Part shown: positions 21,417 to 35,219 of the stretch, piece after piece
Layout: every line of letters begins with the position of its first letter
Numbering within the stretch: the stretch's first letter is position 1
Assembly (NCBI GenBank): GCA_019096065.1
Contig: JAGUCH010000001.1
Location: 9,610,001-9,674,000 of the forward strand
Origin: Paracyclopina nana
Lineage: Eukaryota; Arthropoda; Copepoda; Cyclopoida; Cyclopettidae
Reading direction: 5' to 3'
DNA: 64,000 nt
The notes under the pieces: generated by a model
What the model saw: the letters and a program-made list of their open reading frames with translations, nothing else
What the model was told of the DNA's origin: nothing
The model's database searches: none
Translations under genes and position numbers: made by a program

Positions 21417-22607
21417 ATGCACAAAATGCAAGAATCTGCAGGGTATCCTTGTGAGTCTACCAAATTGTCTCAAGTCACCAAAGATTCCTTGTTTGACCTT
21501 CCTGATGAAGGCCAGACCATGAATGTGGCTTGGTTTCAGCAAAATGTCTGGCCTGAAGCTCAATCCTTTGAAGCTCCAGACTCGGATGTCATTTGTGGGA
21601 TGCAAGCCAACATCTTTAAAATTCACCTGAGAAATGCCCATGGTGATACTGTAAAGCTGGTAGCGAAGAGAGTGAAACCCAAAGAATTGCCTGACAAAGC
21701 CAATCAACAGGTTTGGAGGGACTTTTTGGCTTCTGTCCAAACTGAAGTTGACTTTTACAATGGTAAAGCCCAAATGGTCCCAGAACTGTTCCCCAAGGTG
21801 TACTATTCTGGCGGATACTCGCAGCCACAGGATTACATGAGCTCCTTTCACCTGATTGTTATGGAGGATGTGTCAGATAAGTTTTACCAGAAGACCAGTA
21901 TGGATAGAGTCCAGGCTGAAACTCTCATGAAGGCTTTGGCTCAATTTCATGCCACTTTTTGGAGCAAAGCAGCTCCTGGAGAAAGACGGGGATCCTTTTG
22001 GGTGCTGAGTAGAAGAAAGCATCTTGGAGAAATTGAGGCTGCTGACCAAACTTGGAAGTCAATGCTGGGAAGGTTCCCCAAGGCAGCTTGGGAAGGCTTG
22101 AACATTCCAAACTTAGAAGGTCTAGGTGCAGCTCTGGCATCTAAAGCTCAGATCTTGGATGACTTCATAGCTGCCAACCTGAAGACTCAAATTCATGGTG
22201 ATTGCAAGGGATGGAACTTGTTCTTTGGCAATGACAAGGCTTTGTTCATCGACTTGCAATGGACTGGTCTGGGGCATCCCCTCCAAGATGTCGCGTATAG
22301 CCTTACCACCTCTCTTGACCCTGATTTACTCAGTGATATGGACAGTTTTGTGGACTGTTATCTAGAGGCTTTAAAAGCCCTTAACCTGCCTTCAGTTGAT
22401 ATGTCTTCATTGAAAAGCCAATTTGACCTTGTTTGGCTAGATTATGCAAGAGTAATTTTCACTGGCCTCTGGAAAAGGTTTTCACCCGAACAGATAGCTC
22501 AATATGAAAAGACTATTGGTCCAAGCATGATTGGCAGGTCCTTTCCTCATGCTCTGTTCATCATAAAAAAAGTACATGACTTGCTCATGGTGAAGAGAGT
22601 CGTATAG
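21417..22607 (+). CDS. CHK-kinase-like protein (EcKinase / DUF1679 family)
   Basis: Protein-kinase-like small-molecule kinase of 396 aa (from ATG 21417; a second ATG follows at 21426) in a single coding exon. The family includes ecdysteroid 22-kinase and many arthropod detoxification paralogues; the true substrate is unknown. Key motifs: LVAKRVKPKELPD (ATP-lysine strand), LIVMEDVSDKFYQ (hinge), FHATFWSK, the catalytic loop IHGDCKGWNLFF with Asp and Asn, and the metal-binding FIDLQWTGLGHPLQDVAY. Its length is normal for the family. A possible acceptor (tttttcag, about 21380) lies just upstream, so an extra 5' exon is possible. No signal peptide is seen, so it is cytosolic. Confidence 0.9.
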   Translation: MHKMQESAGYPCESTKLSQVTKDSLFDLPDEGQTMNVAWFQQNVWPEAQSFEAPDSDVICGMQANIFKIHLRNAHGDTVKLVAKRVKPKELPDKANQQVWRDFLASVQTEVDFYNGKAQMVPELFPKVYYSGGYSQPQDYMSSFHLIVMEDVSDKFYQKTSMDRVQAETLMKALAQFHATFWSKAAPGERRGSFWVLSRRKHLGEIEAADQTWKSMLGRFPKAAWEGLNIPNLEGLGAALASKAQILDDFIAANLKTQIHGDCKGWNLFFGNDKALFIDLQWTGLGHPLQDVAYSLTTSLDPDLLSDMDSFVDCYLEALKALNLPSVDMSSLKSQFDLVWLDYARVIFTGLWKRFSPEQIAQYEKTIGPSMIGRSFPHALFIIKKVHDLLMVKRVV

Positions 22608-23109
22608 AAGAAACACTCTTATCATTTATTGGTGATTCAACAATCGGCTGGATTTCACACTTATAGGTAATGAGAATTGTACCTTCTGATGACAATGATG
22701 ATGATGATGGTAATAATGGTTTGCTCACGCACCTTCTTGCAAATATTAAAGGTATATATAATCTGTTGTTTTTTATAAATACATGTACACATGATGATGC
22801 TATGACAGGATATGACTGCGGATTAGCAGCCCTTTTTGCAACTTCTAATTTCATGCCTCCTGTCGCCATTTGTCGGCAAGAGAGCAATGAGTCAGAAATA
22901 TGCAAGCTAAGCGGTACTTTGTTGCAGAGCCTGTAGCAAAGAGTAATATTTTTTGTCTGTTGTTTAGGGCAGTCGAGTCAGTTGATTTACACAGTGAAAA
23001 GGAAGGTTTTGAACATGCCCAGGTACTTTCACCAACATATTGTAGCATATAGTTGTTTAGGAGGGTTGTTATTAACTTTGAGCAGCACTAATCACATGAA
23101 GAACACTCA
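22608..23109. other. Convergent gap between the CHK kinase and NFAT
   Basis: Probable 3' UTRs of both genes. A GAT microsatellite-like run (gatgacaatgatgatgatgatgg) lies near 22678. No other feature seen. Confidence 0.4.
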
Positions 23110-25911
23110 TCAGCAGCTGGAATAAGTTGACATTAGGACCACGGACTCCCCACCGGACAAATTCGAGGCTATGGTTGTTGTCATCTTAGACATGACTCCA
23201 GCAGGAGGCTCCATGGAACTGGTGGCGAAGCTGGAAGTGGGCAACCCTCTAAGCATCTCGTCAACATCCATTGGGCTCACTTCTTTGGGATTGACGGGCG
23301 TCATTTCTGCGGAGACTACAGTGACGGGTTGCTGAGTAGTCAGCACAGTGGCAGAGGAGTCCATGGGTGCCGCGGGCGCTGACCAAGTTGGCACCACTGC
23401 CTGCTCACTACCAGACCACGCAGCGTTGCTTACCTCAGTGGCAGCACTCCACGATGAGTTGGGCGCCGGATTCCACGTTTCCAGAGGCTTGGCATTAATG
23501 TTCTCCCACTTGGTACACTTCAAGGAATCATTGCTGCTCTCATTGGTCCTGCTGAGATCCTCAGCTGGTTTGCTGTTCCAGTAGGTCGACTTGTTGGAGA
23601 CTGCTTGGATAATGGGAGTTGGCTGGGCACTCCAGTTACTATGTTCATTCTTGACGGATGATGCTGGGGCACCACTGGCCACCCACGTGACCTGAGATTG
23701 GTCGGCTGCTATGACTGTTTGAGCAGTCCAGGCTGGGGCTTGCGTCTGTTGCTGCTGCACTACATTGGGAGCTGTCACTCGTTGCCGCTTTTGCTGTTCA
23801 AAGGGCTGCGCCTCTTCTTCTGGAGCATCCAACCAGTTCGTGTCTGGCATCTTCCCTCCAACGGACTGATCACCCCCATTCCAGTTGCTCTCTGAAGCTG
23901 ACTGCCAATCTTGATTTCCTCCTCCAGTAGAGGCTGGGTTGGAGTAGCTTGACATGGGAGTAGAAGCTTCATTTTTCAAGTCTGGACTAAAAGAGGTGTC
24001 CACGTTGGAGTGTGGGCTTCCCTTGGGACTCTCTGGCTGGGGCTGGAGTGCCTTGGAGATGGTGTTGACAATATTTGTAAGCTGCTGTTGATTTTGTAGC
24101 ACACTGGGTGGCAATTTGATGGAAATAGTCGCACTCTCGGAGTTCTCGAAGCCAACACTGCAATTATCCGCAGGTTGCTGTTGCTGAGTCTGCTGAAGTT
24201 GCTGAGTAGGCTGCTGAGACTGTTGCTGAGTTTTATGATGCTGAGCCTGCTGCTGGTCGGGAGGGGACACAGAAGGGTTATCCGCATTGGATGAGAAGGG
24301 GTACGTGTTGTTATCAACTAAGCTGGCCATTCTTTGGATGCCGAGTTTGAATCCAGTTTTTGAGATGCCAGCAAAGGTGACTGGCTGGTTGGTTGTGAGC
24401 TGCTGCTGAGTCTGGAAGGTGAGATTTTCAAAGCAGGTGGCTGGAGATTTGTTGGTGGCCTCACTCAACGTGTTGCTCGCGTCCTCCACAAACGTGGATG
24501 AGCGAGTGACGTCCAACATGGCCGAGGCCGTGGTCATTGTGTTGGCTGTAGTGTCGTCCGGGATGATGACTTGGTGCCTGTATGAATGAGGGTCAAGGAT
24601 GCGATCTGCAGATGTCTGCCTTGAATGCTTTTGCAGCAACGTCGACCAGCTCAGGCCGCTGCGGTCCAGGGAGGTGGAGCTCGCGTTGTCAATGACGGTG
24701 TCAAACATGGCCTCGTCAGCGTCAATGTCGGGCTGTTCCCTGGTCCTGCTGAAGGGAGTCTTCCTCTCTCGCCTCTTCTTCGACATCCTCGACACGTGCG
24801 GGACAACGTTGGCCGCAAAAGGCGATCGCTCTTCGATCTGCTCCAGGATGGTCGGTCTGGAGGCCGACAGGTTGTTGGTGAACAGCGGCTCCTCCTTCAT
24901 TGCCGCTGGCTGGTGGACAATGTTCTTCATGTTCATCATGGCTGCCAGGTTGTTGATCTTGACGATCTGCTGGGCTGGCTTGAACGTCAGGGGCCTGGGC
25001 TCGGACATCTTGGAGCCGCACTTGACGACGATGTTGACGACGACCAGCTCGGTCAGGTTGGGGTCCCTGAAGGGTGGGATGTTGACTATCAAGTGGTTGT
25101 TGCTGAAGAACTCTTTGATGGGCTTGACGCGCTCTGTCCAGACGTGCCTGCTGGAGCCGCCGTCCTCCTTGAACACCACCTCGGTGTCCTTGAGGAAGTT
25201 CTTGCCGATGATCCACAGCTCCTCGCCGCCCTCGATGGAGCACGTGGTCATGGACATTTTGAGTATCTCCGGCGTGCCCGGCAGCTGCGTGCATGAGATG
25301 GTGTCGGTGACCACCTGCAGCACCTCCACGGCCCCGTTGTCCATCTCGATCTGCGTGCGGAAGACGATCCTGCACTTGGTCGTCTTCTTCTTCCAGTTCA
25401 CCCTCTTGTTGGCCGGCACTTTGCCCTCGATGTCCGAGTGCCTCTCCTTGAGGATGCCCACACAATCACACACGACAATCCTGTCCTTGTCAGGCTCCAT
25501 GTCGATGAGGATGACGTCGGTGTTCTCCTTCTTCATCTCCTTGCAGGGCGTGGAGTTCTTGCCGGACACCTTGCAGGCCTGGTAGTAAAGGTGTGGGATG
25601 GGCGTGCCCGTGTCACTGCCCACGAACACCTGCAGGACGGCCGCCTTGGCGGGGTGCAGGCCTCGCAGCTGCACCGTGGGGAAGCCGTTCTGGCCCCGGT
25701 CCTTGACCGCCCCCCGGGAGCCCTCGGTGTGGTAGCGGGCGCGGTGCTGCTTTTCCGGCTGCTTCAGGATCACCAGGCTCACCTTGCCGTCCGAGGAGGT
25801 GCTGTTGTAGGACTTGAAGAGGCTCGAGTCCACCAGGTAGTTGCGCTTCTCCTCCTCGTTGGCGGCCTCGAGGACTGGCAGCTCGCTCGTTGCGTCGTCA
25901 CTGAGATCCAT
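23110..25911 (-). CDS. NFAT: NFAT transcription factor (NFAT5/insect NFAT type)
   Basis: Rel-homology transcription factor of 933 aa. The whole coding region is one uninterrupted exon. An acceptor (cttttgcag) at 25918 sits 7 nt before the ATG, so only the 5' UTR is spliced. The DNA-binding half of the Rel domain spans about residues 44-207, with the recognition loop RARYHTEGSRGAVKDR and PTVQLRG. The IPT/dimerisation half spans about 212-313 (SIEGGEELWIIGKNFLKDTEVVF, NIPPFRDP). There are only about 43 residues before the Rel domain and no calcineurin-binding PxIxIT region there, as in the NFAT5 branch. The C-terminal 600 residues are a Ser/Gln/Asn-rich activation region with a poly-Gln tract (about residues 530-590). 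Base composition changes: the Rel half is clearly GC-richer than the tail. Confidence 0.93.
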   Translation of the reverse strand: MDLSDDATSELPVLEAANEEEKRNYLVDSSLFKSYNSTSSDGKVSLVILKQPEKQHRARYHTEGSRGAVKDRGQNGFPTVQLRGLHPAKAAVLQVFVGSDTGTPIPHLYYQACKVSGKNSTPCKEMKKENTDVILIDMEPDKDRIVVCDCVGILKERHSDIEGKVPANKRVNWKKKTTKCRIVFRTQIEMDNGAVEVLQVVTDTISCTQLPGTPEILKMSMTTCSIEGGEELWIIGKNFLKDTEVVFKEDGGSSRHVWTERVKPIKEFFSNNHLIVNIPPFRDPNLTELVVVNIVVKCGSKMSEPRPLTFKPAQQIVKINNLAAMMNMKNIVHQPAAMKEEPLFTNNLSASRPTILEQIEERSPFAANVVPHVSRMSKKRRERKTPFSRTREQPDIDADEAMFDTVIDNASSTSLDRSGLSWSTLLQKHSRQTSADRILDPHSYRHQVIIPDDTTANTMTTASAMLDVTRSSTFVEDASNTLSEATNKSPATCFENLTFQTQQQLTTNQPVTFAGISKTGFKLGIQRMASLVDNNTYPFSSNADNPSVSPPDQQQAQHHKTQQQSQQPTQQLQQTQQQQPADNCSVGFENSESATISIKLPPSVLQNQQQLTNIVNTISKALQPQPESPKGSPHSNVDTSFSPDLKNEASTPMSSYSNPASTGGGNQDWQSASESNWNGGDQSVGGKMPDTNWLDAPEEEAQPFEQQKRQRVTAPNVVQQQQTQAPAWTAQTVIAADQSQVTWVASGAPASSVKNEHSNWSAQPTPIIQAVSNKSTYWNSKPAEDLSRTNESSNDSLKCTKWENINAKPLETWNPAPNSSWSAATEVSNAAWSGSEQAVVPTWSAPAAPMDSSATVLTTQQPVTVVSAEMTPVNPKEVSPMDVDEMLRGLPTSSFATSSMEPPAGVMSKMTTTIASNLSGGESVVLMSTYSSC

Positions 25912-25918
25912 GATTTCT

Positions 25919-29347
<3,429 letters not shown>

Positions 29348-29593
29348 AGGCTGAAGTTATATCATTATATAAATGAAGGACGCTATTAAGATATCATCAG
29401 CCAATATCGCTGGCTAACTACTATTTCTATATGACAAAAACTCTTATTGCTGAAGTAGCTACCTTTTCCCCCAACAAATTCACTTTACTTTCTTGAACAT
29501 TGTCAAGTAGGTCCCCAGACAACATTGTGAAGATCTCTGCGGAGTAACATTTGTTCACATTTTTCTGCTACTTTTGCAGTTGATACTATACGA

Positions 29594-29599
29594 AATAAA
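29594..29599 (+). promoter_or_regulatory. Polyadenylation signal AATAAA of WDR5
   Basis: AATAAA about 250 nt after the WDR5 stop and about 80 nt before the 3' end of the opposing gene's coding region. Confidence 0.6.
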
Positions 29600-29677
29600 T
29601 GATGATCAAAACTCAACTCTTGGTAATCTTAAATTAATCCATCACATTTAGTCTTCACAAGTATCACACTGAAGTTT

Positions 29678-32598
29678 TCATATAAGTGACAGGTCATTAG
29701 GATTTTGTGGTTGCTGTTGTTGCTGAGGGTGCGTACCAAATTGATTGTTAGGGTGTTGGTATCCTTGGGATTGACTATGCGGAGGAAATGATGGATGATT
29801 TTGGCTTCTAATTACTGGATTGAGTGGATTCGCAGAAGGGTTGTAATGGGCCTGGCTCACGAGTGGATTGAACTGATTTAACTGGTCCATATGGGGATTG
29901 AATTGAGTTGTAACTGGGTTAGTCATTTGACCTCCGGATGGATACGGTTGGCCAACTGAAGGCCAAAATTGGCCGCCACCAGAAGTAGCACAATGGTTGG
30001 ACTGTCCTTGGATTGTTGATGGAAACTGCATCCCAGCTTGAATTGGAGGAAAAGCGTTAGACGAAGGTGTAAATCCCGGTTGATACGACATCATGTATGG
30101 CTGGTTCGGCATAGAGCAATGCGACGGTTGAGCAGCACTTGGTCCAAACCGTTGGCTCCCTGCTCCAGCAGCCATGTAGTCCTTTAAGGTCGGCTTTGAA
30201 GATATAGCTTGGCCTAAATCGAAGTTCAAATCACTTTTTTGAATCGTAAGTATGCAACTCTCACCTGGATTACTGTTTGGAGTAGCTAAAGAAGCCATCA
30301 CTGCGTCCATCTCCCTTCCATTTTCCTCGATTGACTTTTTCACTTTTCTCAGCAAATCGGTTACATTGGACATGAGCTTTTGGTAAAATTCAAGAGCTTT
30401 CTTGGCCTTCTCTAACAAACTCTCGTGAGCATTGAACGAGTCCACGAGGCTGGAAATCTTGTCTTTCCTGCTATCCAGCAGATTGGCCACTTTCTTTCTG
30501 GTAGGCGCATACCTTTAACGGATTAAAATAGCAGGGAAATAAAAAGATTTGTTCCAAGAAAATATTACTTGGCGTTGATTTCAGTCATGGCCTTGATGAT
30601 GTTTTCTTGGGCCGCCAAATTTTGCTCTAGGTATTTTTTCTTAACGTCGTGCTTAGTCAACTCAGAAGTGAATATATCTGGCATTTCTCTGTTCTTATGC
30701 AGCACAAGCTTTTTTGTGATGTCGTCATTGAGAATGTCATCCCTGATTTGATCCAGAAGAGATGCCCTTTGAGTTCTCATTTCATCGACCTTTTTGATGA
30801 CTCTTTGAAATTCCGCTATGTCAGCTTCAGATTTGGAATCAAGATCTGCCATTGATGGAATTCCTTTTTGCAAATCTGGCAGAGGCCTGGACAGCGTTTT
30901 CAAATTGCCAATGTGAGCTTGCATTGCCTTGTGTAGGGTCTGGTTCGATTCCGATGCTACTTTGTGGGCTTCCTTATACCGCTTTAGTTCATCTGACCAT
31001 GCAGGATCCAGTCCTGATTTTGGAGGCTTTCCTACTATCCCTTTAAACTCCTTGACGGACGCCTGCTCGCTCACCAAGGCTTCTTGGATGTCATCCAAGC
31101 CTGCCTGCACATCTGCACTGACGCCAGCCAACTTTGACATGGCCTCCGACAGCCTTTTAACCGGATTGTCATTATTCGACAGAGAAAATCCAGCGGCGCA
31201 TTCAATCAACTCTTGCGGCAGTGCTATGAAGTCTCCAGCGTTCGGAACCTGTCGTCGGGATGTGCTTCATAGAGAGGTCGTTAATTATGCGAATTTCCTA
31301 CCTGCTCCAGGTTGAGGGAGACCAAGAAGCTGTTCAGCTCCTCATCCTTGGCATCAATCTTCGCCCCGAGCTCCCTAAGAATCTTGGCCTTTTCCTCGCT
31401 GTACAGTGAGGCAGCGGCGTGAGCCTCGAGGGGCACAATGTTTGCAAAGATGTCTTTTCCTCCGGTCTCCTCATCGATCTGAAATCCGATTCCTTTCACC
31501 AAACATTGTCCCTTCAAGTCCTCGAGCTGATCCACCTCTGGTACCTTTTCGTGGTAGATGAACTCGTTTTCTCGCTTGGCAATGTCAAACTTGCCTTTGA
31601 TGACGTCGTTGGCGAAAATCAAAGACAAGCCCACGCCCCCTTGATCGAGAACATAGACGACTTTGGCAACCTCTGATGACTCGGCGAGCAGTTTATGAGC
31701 TTTCTGAAAGAACGCAACGGCCATGCCCCACTTTTGATCCTCCTCCTGCGCCAGTCCCATGAAAAAGTGCGAGACGGCGTTGTAGTAGAGCATTTTGAAC
31801 TGGGCGAACTTGGTGACGGCCTTCAAGTAGTCGGAGGACAGGACTTGGCGGATGACGTCTTTTGAAGCTGTGATCTTTCGATGAGCCTGCTTGTAGAAGT
31901 CCACAACTTGAGCCCCCACCTTGGCAATGATCAGCGGCTTCCTGTGGTCCAAGATGCTTTTCTCCAGAATGCACTCCTGCGCCTGAGCCAGACAAACTTG
32001 GGAGAGGAATGCGAGGTAGTCTGGGTTCAGATCCGTGATCTCGTCGAATCTGTGCAAATCGGGCATGGAGTGGAATGCCCAAGCGGCGCTCTGGTAGTAG
32101 GAGCACGCGTTCTTCAGGCTCTCGGAGCCGCCCCTGTCCTCCAAGTTGCCGAGCTCAGCCTGCATGACGCCTATGTCGTAGAGGACGAAGGCCATTTCGG
32201 TGTTGAGGTCGGAAAAGAGGGAGACGCTCTGGTCGTACAGGTCCATCCATGGAAAGTCGAAGGGTCCCTTTTTCGCCGAGTTGAGGAGCTTGAAGCGATT
32301 CTGGAAGAAATGCAGCTGACAGTAGTATTTCTTGAGGACTTCCAGTCCCTTGGCACTCTTGGACGCGCCCAGCAGCGCGGCGTTCCGGAGGGACGTGAAG
32401 GCCTCGATTTCCCGGCTGAACTCCTCGGGGTTTTCGTGGTGCTGAAGCTGGAAGAAGGAGCACTCGTCGCTATTGACAGGAGTGGAAATGCGCGCAACTC
32501 ACCCTGATGAGTTTCTTGATGACGATCCCGAAATTGATGCTCTCTTGCGCCTTTTTGAAGTCAAAGCAGTACATCTCGAGTTTGGGACAGGCCTCCAT
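29678..32598 (-). CDS. mop: HD-PTP/Myopic-like BRO1-domain protein without a phosphatase domain
   Basis: ESCRT-linked endosomal sorting scaffold, about 923 aa. Exons 32598-32503, 32462-31302, 31248-30569 and 30512-29678 join in phase; the first intron is only 40 nt. Residues 1 to about 390 form the BRO1 domain (GQAQECLLEKS-like CLAQAQECILEKSILDHRKP, VVDFYKQAHR, ENEFIYHEKVP, AASLYSEEKAKILREL). A coiled-coil V domain covers about 400-720 (KKYLEQNLAAQENIIKAMTE). The tail is Pro/Gln/Asn-rich. These motifs fit PTPN23/HD-PTP better than ALIX. HD-PTP in vertebrates and flies has a C-terminal tyrosine-phosphatase domain. Here a stop ends the tail at 29678, and only 330 bp remain before WDR5, so no such domain can follow on this strand. 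The product thus has the ALIX layout with HD-PTP-like sequence. Confidence 0.85.
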
Positions 32599-32780
32599 GT
32601 CGTTCTGACTATCTTTCCCTTTAAACTTTAAAGGACCACTGTGGGTGCGTCATCGAGCAAAAGATACGCGAAATCGACAGCAGACGCGAGAGAGCTGCGG
32701 GATTTTCGGTACATTGTCTACTCTTCAAACGCAACCTCGCTCGCGCGGACGGACGGAAAAGGTAGATGATTAGGAGCTAC

Positions 32781-33166
32781 AAGCCAAAGGCGTAAAGTTG
32801 CTAGATTCGCAGCGCCATCTAGCCAGGAAACTTGAGCAAGTACATTTGACATGGCTGCACTACATAGGTGATCACAAATGGGCTATTTTTTGGTTTTGGG
32901 TGCACTAATTCCAAAAACCTAATTAATATGACATAATGTACTGATAAAATGGCACCCTTTCAAGCCATAAGACCATATGCAACTCACACAAAATTCCAAG
33001 CTTTTCATTTCAAGCTTTCAACCAATTTTTGCTAACCTGGCTCCACGGATCAGCCAATCAAATTGCCGCTCGTGATCACGTGACAAGTTTCGCGCGCGAC
33101 AGTTTTTCCAAATATGCTTGCCCCAAAAGCGCCATCTAGCGAAAAAGTTTGTCCCTCCAATGGCTT
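32781..33166 (-). mobile_element. Non-autonomous dispersed repeat, family A, copy 2 (about 386 bp)
   Basis: Inverse-orientation relative of 14744-15111. The left end AAGCCAAAGGCGTAAAG and the reverse complement of the right end AAGCCATTGGAGGGAC are weakly inverted. Two copies of the GCGCCATCTAGC core lie inside, at 32812-32824 and 33129-33141. It sits directly downstream of the stop and polyadenylation signal of the neighbouring secreted-protein gene and upstream of the HD-PTP-like gene. Confidence 0.7.
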
Positions 33167-33177
33167 ATAGGATTTAT

Positions 33178-33842
33178 TTAGCATTTGATGTTCTTCTTCG
33201 TTTCGGTGACGCAGCATACGTTTTCGCCCACTCGCAGTTCGGTGTCGTACCACTTGGTGTCGGTGCAGACGTTGTAGTAAAATCCGACTGTGATCCCTGC
33301 GGGGAACTTGGGGTGTCCCGGACCCGGCAGCTTCTTCAGTCCGGTGGTCGAGAGAATTTCGCACAAATCGTCACCGATGGTGAATCCGTCTCTCTTTCTG
33401 CTCGCGCTCTCCAGCGTGATTTTGGTCAGGATGAAGGAGAACTGAATTGAGAAATTGATATAGCGCGTGGCTCAGTTTTCTGCCTGTGGAGCCTTACCAA
33501 ATCGTAGCATTCCTTTTGGCCTTGCGCCAACCTCGTTTCTTCCTCCTGCCCGCAATCCATTTCGAACCTCTTGGGGATGACAAATATGGGATGCCTGGGG
33601 GGATCCTGGGGGTTGTCTCCAGCAAAGAAGATGCCGCATCGGTACGAAGCTCTGCAAAGAGTGGCGTGAACATTTGACGAAAAATGATTTAGGCTTGGTT
33701 ACGTTTCATCCAAGTTGTTGGACTCGGTCAAGTTCTTCAGTTTCTTGTCGAACTCTTCACCTCGGTCCTTGATCTGGATCTTTTGGGCGCCCGCACAGGC
33801 AACCAGTAGGCCAAAAATTAAAGCTGAGCCTCTGAGCTCCAT
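33178..33842 (-). CDS. Small cysteine-rich secreted protein (unrecognised)
   Basis: A 185-aa protein from exons 33842-33703, 33651-33498 and 33441-33178, all in phase. A clear signal peptide (MELRGSALIFGLLVACAGAQ) is followed by a mature chain with about seven cysteines, in SYRCGIFFAG, FEMDCGQEEE, KECYDL, DDLCEIL, YNVCTDTKWY, NVCCVTE and a C-terminal Cys. An aromatic-rich GFYYNVC block lies near the C-terminus. No membrane segment. I do not recognise the family; it could be an arthropod-specific hemolymph or gland protein. The stop codon overlaps an AATAAA (TAAATAAA), so the 3' UTR would be minimal, and a mobile repeat starts about 12 nt downstream. A strong TATA box lies 45-55 nt upstream of the ATG. 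Confidence 0.8.
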
Positions 33843-33886
33843 TATTGCTAAATAGGGACTGGGAATGGCGGGGTGCCGCTGCCAGT

Positions 33887-33897
33887 CTTTATATATA
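33887..33897 (-). promoter_or_regulatory. TATA box of the secreted-protein gene
   Basis: TATATATAAAG on the minus strand about 45-55 nt before the ATG, with a CCAGTC initiator-like sequence about 30 nt downstream (near 33859). Confidence 0.65.
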
Positions 33898-34556
33898 CCT
33901 AGGAATTAATAGCTCATGAACGATCGCATTACTTTTGGCTGACTGCACGTCCATCCAGTTTTTCATAAATTGGTGCCTAGCTGCGTCTAAAAGATTCTAG
34001 AATAACTCGTTTCTTTCATAAGGGCCAATACGATAATTTTGCGCAAGATTTGCTTTATTGGTTCATTGAACAAGATGCGCAATACTATTTTTACGCTGCA
34101 TGGCCGTTTTTGATGTATCCAGTCGACCCAGGTAGTTTAAACCTACATGCAAATGAGAATACGTCCAGTGGATTGATCAGCTTCTCTTAGCTTGATGAAT
34201 GTATTTTCTCTTAACTTCAATGGCTGCATTTTGAGTAAATCATATCACGGTTCGATAGGGGGGGAAATCAGCCAAATGGTTGAACAATTACCTTGATCAA
34301 GATACTCATTCCGATTGACATCACATTTCGTTTCAACATGACTACATGATAATATGTCGTTGACGTGGGCCCTTCAACTGAGGAGGAAATCATACGAATA
34401 AAGAAAAAGCTGTGGTGTGTGCTACAGTACATGATAATGAAAGCTCGAGAGATCTTGAAATTGTCGCGAGATTGTTATGCTGATGTGTCGATGTCTCCAT
34501 ACTATTTTTGTCTTTTTTCTTCTTCAAAATGTGCTCAAGAGTGTCATCATTCGCTT

Positions 34557-35219
34557 CTAGCAGAATCTGGCAATGTCTTGGAGAGAGCACTGGTGGCGGC
34601 AGCAAACATCGGAGATACCCATGTTAATGGCTCGTTTCTGCAAATTCTAGAATGAAAGGAGGTTGCCTTCAATAATTCGTTGGTTTGGGAAAAGTAAAGT
34701 ATCTTACTCTGAGCATGCTGATTTTCTGGAATCTGTCCCTGGAGGAAGGAGACTCCAGCTTCCATTGCTCCCAGTTTTCGGTAATGAGATTATCTTCATC
34801 CATGATTGGTCGGTAGATGGACATCAGAAATGGCGACAAATTGCCCGGATATGCTGGTTCGGGAATGGCCTGTCGTTTGCCTCGGGCCTGGCAAATCATG
34901 CGGACCATGGCGTACAGGCGCTCGCCGCAATACTTTTTCTTGTCTGAGCTCAGTGCGTTGAAACGCCTTTCCTGCAGCCAGCAACAAAAGAGAAAAAAGT
35001 TATTTACGATTTGCTTTCGGTCTCAGCGGAAATTGGGCTAGCTCAGCTTAAAAGCGATGATAATGTAGCTACAACAAAATTGGAGGTAATTACCCTAGAG
35101 AATCCCAAAGCGTTGCTGTTTTCTTCGTAGTCGTCTTCTTGATTATTATCAAAATTGGAGGCTAAAGCGGAGGCCGCTAAGAGGACGCACAATGGCATGA
35201 CCAGGCTTTTGGAGAGCAT
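34557..35219 (-). CDS. Insulin/relaxin-family peptide precursor
   Basis: A 156-aa prepropeptide hormone. Exons 35219-35094, 34971-34708 and 34637-34557 join in phase 0. The signal peptide MLSKSLVMPLCVLLAASALA is encoded in the first coding exon, directly after an acceptor, so the 5' UTR is spliced. The B chain contains CGERLYAMVRMIC, the canonical Cys-x11-Cys spacing, and ends at GKR. A C-peptide of about 55 residues follows. A dibasic KR at the start of the last exon releases the A chain, which ends the protein and has CC-x3-C-x8-C exactly (GISDVCCRHQC...). The order B-C-A, all six cysteines and both cleavage sites are present, so it should be functional. The GISDVCC start and short A chain suggest the relaxin-like branch, but I cannot assign it firmly. 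Confidence 0.92.

Noticed and set aside
32463-32502. Doubt about the 40-nt first intron of the HD-PTP-like gene
   Set aside because: Kept as an intron because other introns in the window are also very short (for example 43 nt in DRC5 and 47 nt in AMACR), and the join is in phase.
31881-32507. 208-aa plus-strand ORF
   Set aside because: Antisense to the BRO1 domain of the HD-PTP-like gene.
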